A stretch of DNA of 64,000 nucleotides from NCBI RefSeq assembly GCF_030063355.1, contig NZ_JASISZ010000010.1, positions 1-64,000 of the forward strand, written 5' to 3'. The notes beneath the pieces are model-generated. The model was not told the origin of the DNA. It saw only the letters and a list, made by a program, of their open reading frames with translations, and did no database searches. The translations under genes and the position numbers were made by a program. Origin of the DNA: Streptomyces sp. PH10-H1. Lineage in GTDB: Bacteria > Actinomycetota > Actinomycetes > Streptomycetales > Streptomycetaceae. Positions within the stretch are counted from its first letter, which is position 1, and each line of letters starts with the position of its first letter. Below, in pieces: positions 22,312-31,000 of this stretch.

Positions 22312-24690
22312 ATGCCCTCCCCCTGGTCCCGCCGCACGTTCCTCGCCGGAAGCGGCGCCGCGGCCGTTGCCGCAGGCTTTGTGAACGCCTCGCCCGCTCT
22401 CGCCGCCGACGCCTACGACACCCTGCGGCTGCGCTGGCGCGCCCTGACCCTGGGCGCCGGCTTCGACGTGGCCGGGGAGCCGTACGCGACAAAACTCGCC
22501 ACCCTCGGCGCCGCCGCGCGCACTTCGCTGGCGTCCATGGCCCCGGTCACCGGATCGCTCTGGCCCGACCAGCCGCTGAGCGCCTCCGCCTCCGTCACCG
22601 GCAGCCACGCGCGGCTCAACGAGATGGCGCAGGCGTGGGCCCAGCCCGGCACCGGTTCCACCGCGGACCCCGCGATGATCGAAGCCGTCGGCCAGGGCCT
22701 GGACCATCTCCACGGCCAGGTCTACAACGAGAACACCACGTCCTTCGGCAACTGGTGGGACTGGCAGATCGGCAGCCCCCGGCTCCTGCTGGACTGCGTC
22801 ACCGTCGCCTACGACGTCCTGACGGCCGCGCAGACCGCCTCGTATCTGCGGGCCGTCGACCACTTCGTGCCGGACTCCGCCGTCGCCTCGTACACGGGTA
22901 CCAGCACCGGCGCGAACCGCGTCGACCTGTGCCGGGTGCTCGCCACCCGGGGCGTGCTGGGCAAGTCGGAGGCGAAACTCGCGCTCGCCCGCGACGCGCT
23001 CTCGCCGGTCTTCCCGTATGTGACGTCCGGGGACGGCCTGTACGCCGACGGCTCGTTCGTCCAGCACACCTGGGTCTCGTACACCGGCTCGTACGGCGAG
23101 GTGCTGATCGACGGCCTGGCGCGGCTGTTCGCCCTGCTCGCCGGTTCGACGTGGGAGGTCACCGACCCGAACCGGCAGATCATCCTGGATTCGGTCGAGA
23201 AGGCGTACGCGCCCTTCCTCTACAACGGCCTGGTGATGGACTCCGTCGCCGGCCGCGCCATCAGCCGGGGCATCGCCACCACCGACCCCAACCGAATCCA
23301 GGCCGACGACCACCGGCGCGGCCATCCGCTGCTGGCCCATATCGCGCTGCTCGCCGAGGGCGCTAGCGCCGCCGAACGGACCCGGTGGCAGGGCCTGGTC
23401 AAGGGCTGGATGGAGCGGGACTACTACAGCCCGGTCATGGCGGACGCCAAGCTCGGCATCGCCGACCTCGCCCGGCTGGAGGCAATAGCCGGCAGCGCCG
23501 TCACCGCCACGGCGGAACCGGTCGCGCACCGGCTCTTCCCCGGCATGGACCGCGCCGTGCACCGCCGCGCGGCCTGGGCCGCCTCGATCGGCATGGCCTC
23601 GAACCGGATCACGTACTACGAGAACGGCAACGGCGAGAACCTGCGGGGCTGGCACACCGGCTCGGGAATGCTCTCCTGGTGGGGTTCCACCTACGGTAAC
23701 GGCCAGTACAGCGACGCCTTCTGGCCCACCGTCGACCCCTACCGGCTGCCCGGCACGACGGTGTCGAAGAAGGCGCTGGCGGACGGGGCAGGCGGCGCCT
23801 GGGGCGCGGCACGGCCGGACGTGACCTGGGTCGGGGGCACCACGGACGGTGAGTTCGCGGCGGTCGGCCAGCACCTCAAGGGCCTGTCCAGCACGATGAG
23901 CGCGCGCAAGTCGTGGTTCTGCCTGGACGACACGGTCGTCTGCCTCGGCGCGGGCATCTGCGGCAGCGACGGCGTGGCCGTCGAGACCGTCATCGAGAAC
24001 CGCAACCTCGGCGCGACCGGCACCCACGGCCTCGCCGTGAACGGCACCACGCAGCCCGCCACCCTCGGCTGGTCCGCGACCCTCACCGGCACCACCTGGG
24101 CCCGGATCACCGGCTTCGGCGGCTATGTCTTCCCCGGCGCCGGGGGAGCGACCGTCAAGGCCCTGCGCGAGGCGCGCACCGGCACCTGGTCCGCCATCAA
24201 CACCGGCGGCACGGCCGACGCGCTCACCCGCCGCTATCTGACGCTGTGGTTCGACCACGGGGTGAACCCGGTGAACGCCTCTTACGCGTATCTCGTGATG
24301 CCGGGCGCGACCGCCGCCGCCACCGCGGCCCGCGCCGCCGCCACCGGCTGGCTGGTGACCCTGGCCAACACCGCCGCGCAGCAGGGCGTCTCGGTGCCGT
24401 CGCTGGGGTTCACCGGGATCAACTTCTGGTCCGCGGGCAGCGTCGGCGGCGTCACCGCGTCCGCCCCGGCCTGTGTGCTGATCCGCGTCAGCGGTTCCAC
24501 GGCCACGATCTGCGTGTCGGAGCCGCCCCGGTCCGGTGCTTCGATCGATCTCACCTGGAACCGGCCGGTCTCCGCCGTCACCGCCAAGGACGCCACGGTC
24601 ACCGTCGGCGCCACCGGCTCCTCGCTGCGGCTCACCATCGCCCCCGGCACCGCCGGCGCCACCCACCGGGCCACGGTCACCCTGGGCTGA
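22312..24690 (+). CDS. secreted polysaccharide lyase family 8 (hyaluronate/chondroitin lyase type)
   Basis: This 792-residue exoenzyme cleaves uronate-containing glycosaminoglycans or xanthan by beta-elimination. It starts with a TAT signal (WSRRTFLAGSGAAAVAAGF, cleavage after ALA). The alpha-toroid domain carries the catalytic set: N147 in NWWDWQIGSPR, H252 in SFVQHTW and Y261 in YTGSYGE, with the arginine region GRAISRG. The beta-sandwich domains follow, and the length fits PL8. ATG 22312 follows GGAGG at 22296-22300. Neighbours for amino-sugar and galactoside breakdown support a glycosaminoglycan-like substrate. Xanthan and alginate lyases share the fold, so the substrate is open. Confidence 0.9.
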   Translation: MPSPWSRRTFLAGSGAAAVAAGFVNASPALAADAYDTLRLRWRALTLGAGFDVAGEPYATKLATLGAAARTSLASMAPVTGSLWPDQPLSASASVTGSHARLNEMAQAWAQPGTGSTADPAMIEAVGQGLDHLHGQVYNENTTSFGNWWDWQIGSPRLLLDCVTVAYDVLTAAQTASYLRAVDHFVPDSAVASYTGTSTGANRVDLCRVLATRGVLGKSEAKLALARDALSPVFPYVTSGDGLYADGSFVQHTWVSYTGSYGEVLIDGLARLFALLAGSTWEVTDPNRQIILDSVEKAYAPFLYNGLVMDSVAGRAISRGIATTDPNRIQADDHRRGHPLLAHIALLAEGASAAERTRWQGLVKGWMERDYYSPVMADAKLGIADLARLEAIAGSAVTATAEPVAHRLFPGMDRAVHRRAAWAASIGMASNRITYYENGNGENLRGWHTGSGMLSWWGSTYGNGQYSDAFWPTVDPYRLPGTTVSKKALADGAGGAWGAARPDVTWVGGTTDGEFAAVGQHLKGLSSTMSARKSWFCLDDTVVCLGAGICGSDGVAVETVIENRNLGATGTHGLAVNGTTQPATLGWSATLTGTTWARITGFGGYVFPGAGGATVKALREARTGTWSAINTGGTADALTRRYLTLWFDHGVNPVNASYAYLVMPGATAAATAARAAATGWLVTLANTAAQQGVSVPSLGFTGINFWSAGSVGGVTASAPACVLIRVSGSTATICVSEPPRSGASIDLTWNRPVSAVTAKDATVTVGATGSSLRLTIAPGTAGATHRATVTLG

Positions 24691-24730
24691 CGGCCGTGGC
24701 CGAATGGTTCGCCGTTAAATGATTGGTTCA

Positions 24731-24760
24731 CGCGGGCGCCCTCCTCGTAGGGTGCCCGCG
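24731..24760 (+). terminator. hairpin after the PL8 lyase
   Basis: CGCGGGCGCCCT (24731-24742) pairs with AGGGTGCCCGCG (24749-24760) with one G-U. The right arm ends on the first base of the GTG start of the next gene. Confidence 0.6.
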
Positions 24761-25323
24761 TGACTCATGACGGCACGCACGACAGTGGCCGGCCCAGTGC
24801 GCAGCACGGCAAGCCGGAGATCAGGCCCGCGGATGTGGCGGACGCGGCGGTCATCGCCGAGATCCATCTGGCGTCGCGGGCGGGCACCATGCCGTATCTC
24901 CCACCGCAGAAGCGCAGCCTGGAAGAGGTCACGTGGTGGGTGGAGAACATCGTGCTCACCGAAGGGCGGGCCTGGCTGGCGGTCGACGGGTCCGGTGAGG
25001 TGCTCGGCTATGCCGCGCTGGAGGGCGACATGCTGGAGCAGCTGTATCTGCGCCCGGCGGCCCGCCGCCGGGGCGTCGGCTCGGTGCTCCTCGGCGAGGT
25101 GATGCGGCACAGCCCCGACGGCCTTTCGCTGCACGTCTTCCAGGCGAACACCGGTGCCCGCGCCTTCTACGAGCGGCACGGCTTCACCGTCCTCGACACC
25201 AATGACGGCAGCCGCAACATGGAGAACCTGCCCGACATGACGATGCGCTGGATTCCCGGCGCGGACACGGACCCGGAGACCGGCGTGGGCGAAGAGCTGG
25301 GTTCCGCTGCTGACACGCGGTGA
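24760..25323 (+). CDS. GNAT-family N-acetyltransferase
   Basis: This 187-residue acetyltransferase has the GNAT acetyl-CoA loop in LYLRPAARRRGVGSVLLGEV and the C-terminal NTGARAFYERHGFTVLDTNDGS motif. ATG/GTG choice is uncertain: GTG 24760 directly abuts the upstream hairpin and has no ribosome-binding site, so the true start may be leaderless or slightly downstream. The first about 20 residues are poorly conserved. It is likely monocistronic, and the acceptor substrate is unknown. Confidence 0.85.
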   Translation: MTHDGTHDSGRPSAQHGKPEIRPADVADAAVIAEIHLASRAGTMPYLPPQKRSLEEVTWWVENIVLTEGRAWLAVDGSGEVLGYAALEGDMLEQLYLRPAARRRGVGSVLLGEVMRHSPDGLSLHVFQANTGARAFYERHGFTVLDTNDGSRNMENLPDMTMRWIPGADTDPETGVGEELGSAADTR

Positions 25324-25423
25324 CCAACGGCACACATACTGGCCGGTAACGTATGGGTGGGCGGAGCCGTAGGGTGAGCGCCGTACGATCCTCCCCACCC
25401 TCGACCGACATCCGGGAGACCGC

Positions 25424-26482
25424 ATGCGCTCCGCGAAGGACTTCTTCCGCCCGCTGGCCGTAGGGGCTCCGGCCCCGGTACGGGAGGTGCCGTTCCGGCC
25501 CTCGCGGATGATCCACTTCTTCGACCCGGGCAACGAGAAGATGGCCGCCAAGGTCCCCACGATCGCGCCCCAGGTGGACGTGCTGCTGGGCAACCTCGAG
25601 GACGCCATCCAGGCCGACCGCAAGGAGGCCGCCCGCGCCGGGCTGGTGGACATCGCCAGGTCGACGGAGTTCGGCGACACCCAGCTGTGGACCCGGATCA
25701 ACAGCCTGGACTCGCCGTGGGCCCTGGACGACCTGCTCACCCTGGTCACCGAGATCGGTGACAAGCTCGATGTGATCATGGTGCCGAAGGTCGAGGGCGC
25801 CGAGGACATCCACTACGTGGACCGGCTGCTGGCCCAGCTGGAGGCGAAGGCCGGCGTAAGGCGGCCGATCCTGGTGCATGCCATCCTGGAGACCGCCACC
25901 GGCGTGGCGAACGTCGAGGAGATCGCGGGCGCGAGCCCCCGGATGCAGGGCATCTCGCTCGGCCCGGCCGACCTGGCCGCCAGCCGCCGGATGAAGACCA
26001 CCCGGGTCGGCGGGGGACACCCCGGCTATCTGGTCCGGGAGGACCCGGGCGCCGACGCGGACGCCCCGCGCGCCACCTACCAGCAGGACCTGTGGCACTA
26101 CACCATCGCCCGAATGGTCGACGCCTGCGCCGCGCACGGGATCCTGCCGTACTACGGGCCCTTCGGCGACATCCGCGACACCCTCGCCTGCGAGGACCAG
26201 TTCAGGAACGCCTTCCTGCTCGGCTGCGTCGGCGCCTGGAGTCTGCACCCGGTGCAGATCGCCATCGCCAAGAAGGTCTTCTCGCCCGCCCCGGCCGATG
26301 TCGCCTGGGCCCGCAAGGTGATCGACGCGATGGGCGACGGCACCGGAGCCGTCATGATCGACGGCAAGATGCAGGACGACGCGACGTACAAGCAGTGCCT
26401 GGTGGTGGCCGAGCTGGCCGACACCCTCGCCGCCCGCGACCCCGAGCTCGCCGAGGCCTACGCCGCGGCAGAGAAGGAGTGA
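25424..26482 (+). CDS. HpcH/HpaI-CitE family lyase (malyl-CoA lyase-like), long form
   Basis: This 352-residue TIM-barrel protein belongs to the CitE/malyl-CoA lyase superfamily, which cleaves or forms 3-hydroxyacyl-CoA or related C-C bonds with Mg2+. Visible motifs are [86 protein letters not shown] and [12 protein letters not shown]. The acidic metal ligands in NLEDAI and ILETA are present. ATG 25424 has GGGAG upstream. It sits six bases ahead of a second, shorter CitE homologue, so the two are an operon and perhaps a hetero-oligomer or sequential enzymes in acyl-CoA metabolism. Confidence 0.85.
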   Translation: MRSAKDFFRPLAVGAPAPVREVPFRPSRMIHFFDPGNEKMAAKVPTIAPQVDVLLGNLEDAIQADRKEAARAGLVDIARSTEFGDTQLWTRINSLDSPWALDDLLTLVTEIGDKLDVIMVPKVEGAEDIHYVDRLLAQLEAKAGVRRPILVHAILETATGVANVEEIAGASPRMQGISLGPADLAASRRMKTTRVGGGHPGYLVREDPGADADAPRATYQQDLWHYTIARMVDACAAHGILPYYGPFGDIRDTLACEDQFRNAFLLGCVGAWSLHPVQIAIAKKVFSPAPADVAWARKVIDAMGDGTGAVMIDGKMQDDATYKQCLVVAELADTLAARDPELAEAYAAAEKE

Positions 26483-26487
26483 CGACC

Positions 26488-27360
26488 ATGACGGACACCA
26501 CCCTCCGCCCCCGCCGCTCCGTGCTCTACATGCCCGGCGCCAATGAGCGCGCACTGGAGAAGGCCAAGACCCTCGCCACCGACGCGCTCATCCTCGACCT
26601 CGAGGACTCCGTCGCCCCCGACGCCAAGGCCGACGCCCGCAAGCGCGTCGCGGCCGCCGCCGCGTCCGGGGAGTACGGCTACCGCGAGGTGACGATCCGG
26701 GTCAACGCCCCGGACACCCCGTGGCACGCCGACGACCTGCGGGCCGCCGCCGAGGCCGGCCCGGACGCCGTCGTCGTCCCCAAGGTCGACTCCCCGGAGA
26801 CCGTACGGGCCGTCGAGCGCGCCCTGGAGGCGGCCGGCGCCCCCGACCGCACCGCGATCTGGGCCATGATCGAGACGCCGCGGGCGATGTTCGACGCCCG
26901 CGCCATCGCCGCCGCGAGCGAGCGGCTGACCGTCCTGGTGATGGGCACCAACGACCTCGCGAAGGAACTGCACGCCGAGCACGTCCCCGGCCGTGCCCCG
27001 CTGCTCACCGGCCTGTCGCTGGCCCTGCTCGCCGCCCGCGCCACCGGCAAGACCATCTTGGACGGTGTCTACAACGACGTGCAGGACCTGGCGGGCTTCG
27101 AGGCCGAATGCCTCCAGGGCCGGCAGTTCGGCTTCGACGGCAAGACCCTGATCCACCCCAAGCAGCTGGAGCCCTGCAACCGGCTCTTCGCACCCTCTGA
27201 GGATGCGGTGGCGCACTCCCGCCGGATCATCGAAGCCTTCGATCAGGCCACGTCAGAGGGGCGCGGCGTGGTCACGGTCGACGGCCGGATGATCGAGAAC
27301 CTGCATGTCGAGGACGCCCGCCGGATCCTCGCGCTGGCCGGAGCGGTCGCCGGACGGTAG
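26488..27360 (+). CDS. CitE/HpcH family CoA-ester lyase, short form
   Basis: This 290-residue CitE-like lyase shows RRSVLYMPGANERALEKA, LILDLEDSVAPDAKADAR, VTIRVNAPDTPW, AVVVPKVDSPETV, AMIETPRAMFDA, GTNDLAKELHAEH and DGKTLIHPKQLE. These are the CoA-binding arginine, metal-binding Glu/Asp and active-site residues of citramalyl/malyl-CoA lyases. AAGGAG at the end of the upstream gene serves as ribosome-binding site. It is followed by a hairpin and then by accB-accE. Candidate reactions are (S)-citramalyl-CoA or malyl-CoA cleavage; sequence does not decide. Confidence 0.88.
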   Translation: MTDTTLRPRRSVLYMPGANERALEKAKTLATDALILDLEDSVAPDAKADARKRVAAAAASGEYGYREVTIRVNAPDTPWHADDLRAAAEAGPDAVVVPKVDSPETVRAVERALEAAGAPDRTAIWAMIETPRAMFDARAIAAASERLTVLVMGTNDLAKELHAEHVPGRAPLLTGLSLALLAARATGKTILDGVYNDVQDLAGFEAECLQGRQFGFDGKTLIHPKQLEPCNRLFAPSEDAVAHSRRIIEAFDQATSEGRGVVTVDGRMIENLHVEDARRILALAGAVAGR

Positions 27361-27377
27361 GGCGAAAGGTACAAAAA

Positions 27378-27410
27378 GCCGGGTCTCGCGCACTCTGTGC
27401 GGGGCCCGGC
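27378..27410 (+). terminator. imperfect hairpin after the CitE pair
   Basis: GCCGGG pairs with CCCGGC around an inner GCGC/GTGC stem. The neighbouring bases are A-rich upstream (ACAAAAA) and TTAT downstream. Confidence 0.5.
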
Positions 27411-27422
27411 CCTTATCCGGTT

Positions 27423-27507
27423 CTGTCGATACCCGCCATGAAGTACGAGCGGACACTGTACGAAGTCGACCCCCCGTCGAACGGGGTCCCGCTCGTACTG
27501 TCGATAC
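27423..27507 (+). promoter_or_regulatory. accB promoter region with inverted and direct repeats
   Basis: AGTACGAGCGG (27442-27452) and CCGCTCGTACT (27489-27499) are perfect inverted copies. CTGTCGATAC occurs at 27423-27432 and again at 27498-27507, directly before the accB ATG. TACTGT at 27496-27501 fits a -10 box for a leaderless transcript starting at 27508. The right inverted arm overlaps it, so a bound regulator would cover the promoter. Confidence 0.45.
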
Positions 27508-29091
27508 ATGAGCTTTCTGGATGAGGTGCCCGCCGAGGTGAACGACGCTCGCGGGCGCGTGGCCGAGCTTCGCGCGATCCGCGAGCAGGTCCTCCGCGGC
27601 CCCAGCGAGCGGGCGACCGAGGCGCAGCGCGCCAAGGGCAAGCTGACCGCACGCGAGCGGATCGGGCTGCTGCTGGACGAAGGCTCCTTCAACGAGGTCG
27701 AGCCGCTGCGCCGGCACCGTGCCACCGGCTTCGGCCTGGAGGCCAAGAAGCCGTACACCGACGGCGTCATCACCGGCTGGGGCACCGTGCACGGCCGGAC
27801 CGTGTTCGTGTACGCCCACGACTTCCGGATCTTCGGCGGCGCGCTCGGCGAGGCGCACGCCACCAAGATCCACAAGATCATGGACATGGCCATCTCCTCC
27901 GGTGCGCCGCTGGTGTCGCTGAACGACGGCGCCGGGGCCCGTATCCAGGAGGGCGTCTCGGCGCTGGCCGGCTACGGCGGGATCTTCCAGCGGAACACCC
28001 GGGCCTCGGGTGTCATCCCGCAGATCTCGGTGATGCTCGGCCCGTGCGCGGGCGGCGCGGCCTACAGCCCGGCGCTCACCGACTTCGTCTTCATGGTCCG
28101 TGAGACCTCGCAGATGTTCATCACGGGACCGGACGTCGTCCAGGCCGTGACCGGCGAGAAGATCTCCCAGAACGGCCTCGGCGGCGCCGATGTCCACTCC
28201 GAGATCTCCGGCGTGTCGCACTTCGCCTACGACGACGAGCAGCACTGCCTCGAAGAGGTCCGCTACCTGCTCTCCCTCCTCCCGCAGAACAACCGGGAGA
28301 ACCCGCCGGCCACCGAGACCACCGACCCGGCCGACCGCCGCGGCGACGTCCTGCTGGACCTCGTACCGGCCGACGGCAACCGCGCGTACGACATGCGCAA
28401 GGTGATCGAGGAGATCGTCGACGAGGGCGAGTACCTGGAGATCCACGAGCGCTGGGCCACCAACATCATCTGCGCCCTGTCCCGGCTGGACGGCCAGGTC
28501 GTGGGCATCATCGCCAACCAGCCCAACAGCATGGCGGGTGTCCTGGACATCGCGGCCTCCGAAAAGGCCGCGCGTTTCGTCCAGATGTGTGACGCCTTCA
28601 ACATCCCGCTCGTCACTCTCCTGGACGTACCCGGCTTCCTGCCCGGCGTCGATCAGGAGCATGGTGGGATCATCCGGCACGGAGCGAAGCTGCTCTACGC
28701 GTACTGCAACGCCACCGTGCCGCGGATCTCGATGATCCTGCGCAAGGCCTACGGCGGCGCCTACATCGTCATGGACTCCCAGTCCATCGGCGCCGACCTG
28801 ACCTACGCCTGGCCCACCAACGAGATCGCGGTGATGGGCGCCGAGGGTGCCGCCAACGTCATCTTCCGCAAGCAGATCGCCGAGGCCGACGACCCCGAGG
28901 CCATGCGGGCCCGCATGGTCAAGGAGTACAAGGCGGAGCTGATGCACCCCTACTACGCCGCAGAGCGAGGTCTGGTGGACGACGTCATCGACCCGGCCGA
29001 CACCCGCGAGGTCCTCATCCGCTCGCTGGCGATGCTCCGCACCAAGCACGCAGACCTGCCGTCGCGCAAGCACGGCAACCCGCCGCAGTAG
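27508..29091 (+). CDS. accB: acyl-CoA carboxylase carboxyltransferase (beta) subunit, acetyl-CoA type
   Basis: This 527-residue carboxyltransferase works with a biotinylated alpha subunit (not in this window) and the epsilon subunit AccE to make malonyl- and methylmalonyl-CoA. N-terminal crotonase-like domain: GRTVFVYAHDFRIFGGALG, VSLNDGAGARIQEGV, LGPCAGGAAYSPALTDF. C-terminal domain: NQPNSMAGVLDIAASEKAAR, DVPGFLPGVDQEHGGIIRHG, AYGGAYIVMDSQSIGADL. The known specificity position is I420, as in the acetyl-CoA-accepting AccB of S. coelicolor; propionyl-specific PccB has Asp. No ribosome-binding site precedes ATG 27508, and a leaderless start is likely. accE follows directly. Confidence 0.95.
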   Translation: MSFLDEVPAEVNDARGRVAELRAIREQVLRGPSERATEAQRAKGKLTARERIGLLLDEGSFNEVEPLRRHRATGFGLEAKKPYTDGVITGWGTVHGRTVFVYAHDFRIFGGALGEAHATKIHKIMDMAISSGAPLVSLNDGAGARIQEGVSALAGYGGIFQRNTRASGVIPQISVMLGPCAGGAAYSPALTDFVFMVRETSQMFITGPDVVQAVTGEKISQNGLGGADVHSEISGVSHFAYDDEQHCLEEVRYLLSLLPQNNRENPPATETTDPADRRGDVLLDLVPADGNRAYDMRKVIEEIVDEGEYLEIHERWATNIICALSRLDGQVVGIIANQPNSMAGVLDIAASEKAARFVQMCDAFNIPLVTLLDVPGFLPGVDQEHGGIIRHGAKLLYAYCNATVPRISMILRKAYGGAYIVMDSQSIGADLTYAWPTNEIAVMGAEGAANVIFRKQIAEADDPEAMRARMVKEYKAELMHPYYAAERGLVDDVIDPADTREVLIRSLAMLRTKHADLPSRKHGNPPQ

Positions 29092-29115
29092 CCCCGCATG
29101 AAGACGGAGATCACC

Positions 29116-29322
29116 TTGAGTACTCCCGCCGACGCCGTTGTGCGCGTCGAGAAGGGCCACGCCGACGCCGAGGAGCTCGCGGCCCTCACCGCCGTCCTGC
29201 TGGCGCGCGCCGCGGCCAACGGCCGCGTGGCGGCCGAATACACCGAGCCGCGCAGTACCGCCGGCTGGCGCCGGCTGGAGCGCCAGAGCGGCTTCCGCAG
29301 CGCCCACAGCTGGCAGGGCTGA
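29116..29322 (+). CDS. accE: acyl-CoA carboxylase epsilon subunit
   Basis: This small protein of about 68 residues enhances assembly and activity of the alpha-beta acyl-CoA carboxylase. It has VRVEKGHADAEELAALTAVLLARAAA, then a tail with TAGWRRLERQSGFRSAHSWQG, both typical of AccE. TTG 29116 is chosen because GGAG at 29106-29109 lies six bases upstream. An in-frame ATG at 29098, seven bases after the accB stop, would add six residues and could work by coupling. A perfect 24-bp hairpin follows. Confidence 0.88.
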   Translation: MSTPADAVVRVEKGHADAEELAALTAVLLARAAANGRVAAEYTEPRSTAGWRRLERQSGFRSAHSWQG

Positions 29323-29333
29323 CGCGCCCCGCT

Positions 29334-29383
29334 CCACGGCGAAGGCCCCGCACACCGGACGGTGTGCGGGGCCTTCGCCGTGG
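29334..29383. terminator. bidirectional terminator between accE and the first conservon
   Basis: Perfect 24-bp arms (29334-29357 and 29360-29383) with a two-base loop between converging units. The cvnD coding end at 29389 is six bases away. Confidence 0.85.
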
Positions 29384-29388
29384 TGGCG

Positions 29389-29967
29389 CTACCGCAGGCG
29401 CGCCATCAGGGCGTGTTCCACGAGTGTGATCAGCGCGGACTTGGCCTCGCCGCGGTGGCGGGCGTCCGTGGTGATGATCGGTGCCTCGGGCCCGATCTGC
29501 AGGGCCTCGCGCACCTCCTCGGGACCGTACGGCTGGTGGCCGTCGAAGCCGTTCAGGGCTATGACGAACGGCAGGCCGCTGTTCTCGAAGTAGTCGACGG
29601 CCGGGAAACAGTCCGCCAGCCGCCGGGTGTCGACCAGGACGACGGCGCCGATCGCGCCACGCACCAGGTCGTCCCACATGAACCAGAACCGGTCCTGGCC
29701 CGGGGTGCCGAACAGGTACAGGATCAGGTCCTCGTCCAGCGTGATGCGGCCGAAGTCCATCGCCACGGTGGTCGTGGTCTTGTCAGGCGCGTGCGTCAGG
29801 TCGTCGATGCCGGCTGATGCGGAGGTCATCACAGCTTCGGTGCGCAGCGGATTGATCTCCGAAACGGCGCCGACGAACGTGGTTTTGCCCACGCCGAACC
29901 CGCCCGCCACCACGATCTTCGCGGAGGTGGTGGAACGGGTCGCGCCGTTAGAGCTTCCGAAGTCCAC
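29389..29967 (-). CDS. cvnD: conservon GTP-binding protein CvnD (first conservon)
   Basis: This 192-residue Ras-like GTPase is the last gene of conservon 1. P-loop GGFGVGKTTFVGAVSEI, a switch region with PDKTTTTVAMDFGRI, FGTPGQDRFWFMW in place of DxxG, and ALNGFDG in place of the usual NKxD are visible. Conservon GTPases are membrane-recruited partners of CvnA, B and C. GTG 29967 is chosen with GAAAGGG six bases upstream, the same position as in the second conservon. Its 5' end overlaps cvnC. It is closely similar to CvnD of conservon 2 (34436-35041), most strongly over the GTPase core. Confidence 0.92.
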   Translation of the reverse strand: MDFGSSNGATRSTTSAKIVVAGGFGVGKTTFVGAVSEINPLRTEAVMTSASAGIDDLTHAPDKTTTTVAMDFGRITLDEDLILYLFGTPGQDRFWFMWDDLVRGAIGAVVLVDTRRLADCFPAVDYFENSGLPFVIALNGFDGHQPYGPEEVREALQIGPEAPIITTDARHRGEAKSALITLVEHALMARLR

Positions 29968-30478
29968 TGAGAACCCTTTCAAGCAATGTCACTTCTGGCT
30001 GACCACCCGCGGACTCGTCACCACCGGGCTGGTGGACGGCGACCAGACCGGCTTCGGCGAGGTCGGCGACGAGAATCCGGGCGACGCCGAGAGGGATCGA
30101 CAGCAGCGCGGAGATCTCCGCGACCGACTTGATCTCCCGGCAGAGAATGCAGATCCGCTGGTGTTCCGGCAACTGCCCGCGCAGCTGGGCGGGATCGGCC
30201 GTCGTACTGACCAACGCCTCGATGGCGAGCTGGTAACGCGGCCGGGTCCGGCCACCGGTCATGGCGTACGGCCTGACCAGCCCGGAGGGCGCCTGGGCGC
30301 GCGGCCGGCCGGACGTGGACCGCGGCGGCGGGGCCTGCGGCGGCTCGTACGGCTGGATCCGGGGCTGCCGGTAGCGGGGCTCGGGCTCAGGAGTCGGAGC
30401 CGAGGGGAAGTTGAAGCGGTTCAGAGGCGGCTGCTGTTGCTGGCTGCCGTACGGATCTCCGCCTGGTGGCGTTGTCAC
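29948..30478 (-). CDS. cvnC: conservon DUF742 protein CvnC (first conservon)
   Basis: This 176-residue protein has a Pro/Gln-rich N-terminal part (PYGSQQQQPPLNRF, PEPRYRQPRIQPYEPPQAPP) followed by the DUF742 winged-helix-like domain: LVRPYAMTGGRTRPRYQLAI, CREIKSVAEISALLSIPLGVARIL and VTLLERVLSGLRKL. GTG 30478 is preceded by GGAGGAGG, an excellent site. It overlaps cvnD by 20 bp. In conservons CvnC contacts CvnA and CvnD at the membrane. The linker is longer than in conservon 2, whose CvnC is 135 residues. Confidence 0.92.
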   Translation of the reverse strand: MTTPPGGDPYGSQQQQPPLNRFNFPSAPTPEPEPRYRQPRIQPYEPPQAPPPRSTSGRPRAQAPSGLVRPYAMTGGRTRPRYQLAIEALVSTTADPAQLRGQLPEHQRICILCREIKSVAEISALLSIPLGVARILVADLAEAGLVAVHQPGGDESAGGQPEVTLLERVLSGLRKL

Positions 30479-30577
30479 GGTTCCTCCTCCTGATGAGGTT
30501 GTGGGGGCTGCGTTCCCGCACCCTATGGGTACGGGGACGCGCCCGCACGCCTGTCCGTTAGTTGAGCAGGCACCCAA

Positions 30578-30991
30578 TTAATTGAGAAGGCTGCCTTGCA
30601 GTTCCGAGCGGAGGTCGGGGGTGAGGACGGTCCCGGTCCGGTCGACGAGCAGTGCCATTTCGTAGCCCACGAGGCCGATGTCGCATTCGGGGTGGGCGAG
30701 TACGGCGATGGAGGAGCCCTCGGAGACGGACATGATGAAGAGGAAACCGCGTTCCATCTCCACGACGGTCTGGTTGACCGCGCCGCCTTCGAAGATGCGG
30801 GAGGCTCCGGCGGTGAGCGAGGTCAGGCCGGAGGCGACGGCGGCGAGCTGGTCCGCGCGGTCGCGAGGGAAGCCCTCGGACATCGCGAGCAGCAGGCCGT
30901 CGGCGGAGACCACCACCGTGTGGGACACCCCAGGGGTGTTGTCCACGAAGTTGGTGATCAACCAGTTCAGATTCTGTGCCGCCTGGCTCAT
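30578..30991 (-). CDS. cvnB: conservon roadblock/LC7 protein CvnB (first conservon)
   Basis: This 137-residue roadblock-fold protein starts MSQAAQNLNWLITNFVDN and includes SHTVVVSADGLLLAMSEGFP and ERGFLFIMSVSEGSSIAVL. It forms dimers that probably regulate the CvnD GTPase. ATG 30991 is chosen; a TTG at 31000 with GGAG six bases upstream is an alternative that adds three residues. The coding DNA is identical to cvnB of conservon 2 (35497-35910), although the neighbouring genes have diverged. This is a sign of gene conversion. Confidence 0.93.
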   Translation of the reverse strand: MSQAAQNLNWLITNFVDNTPGVSHTVVVSADGLLLAMSEGFPRDRADQLAAVASGLTSLTAGASRIFEGGAVNQTVVEMERGFLFIMSVSEGSSIAVLAHPECDIGLVGYEMALLVDRTGTVLTPDLRSELQGSLLN

Positions 30992-31000
30992 CGGACTCAA

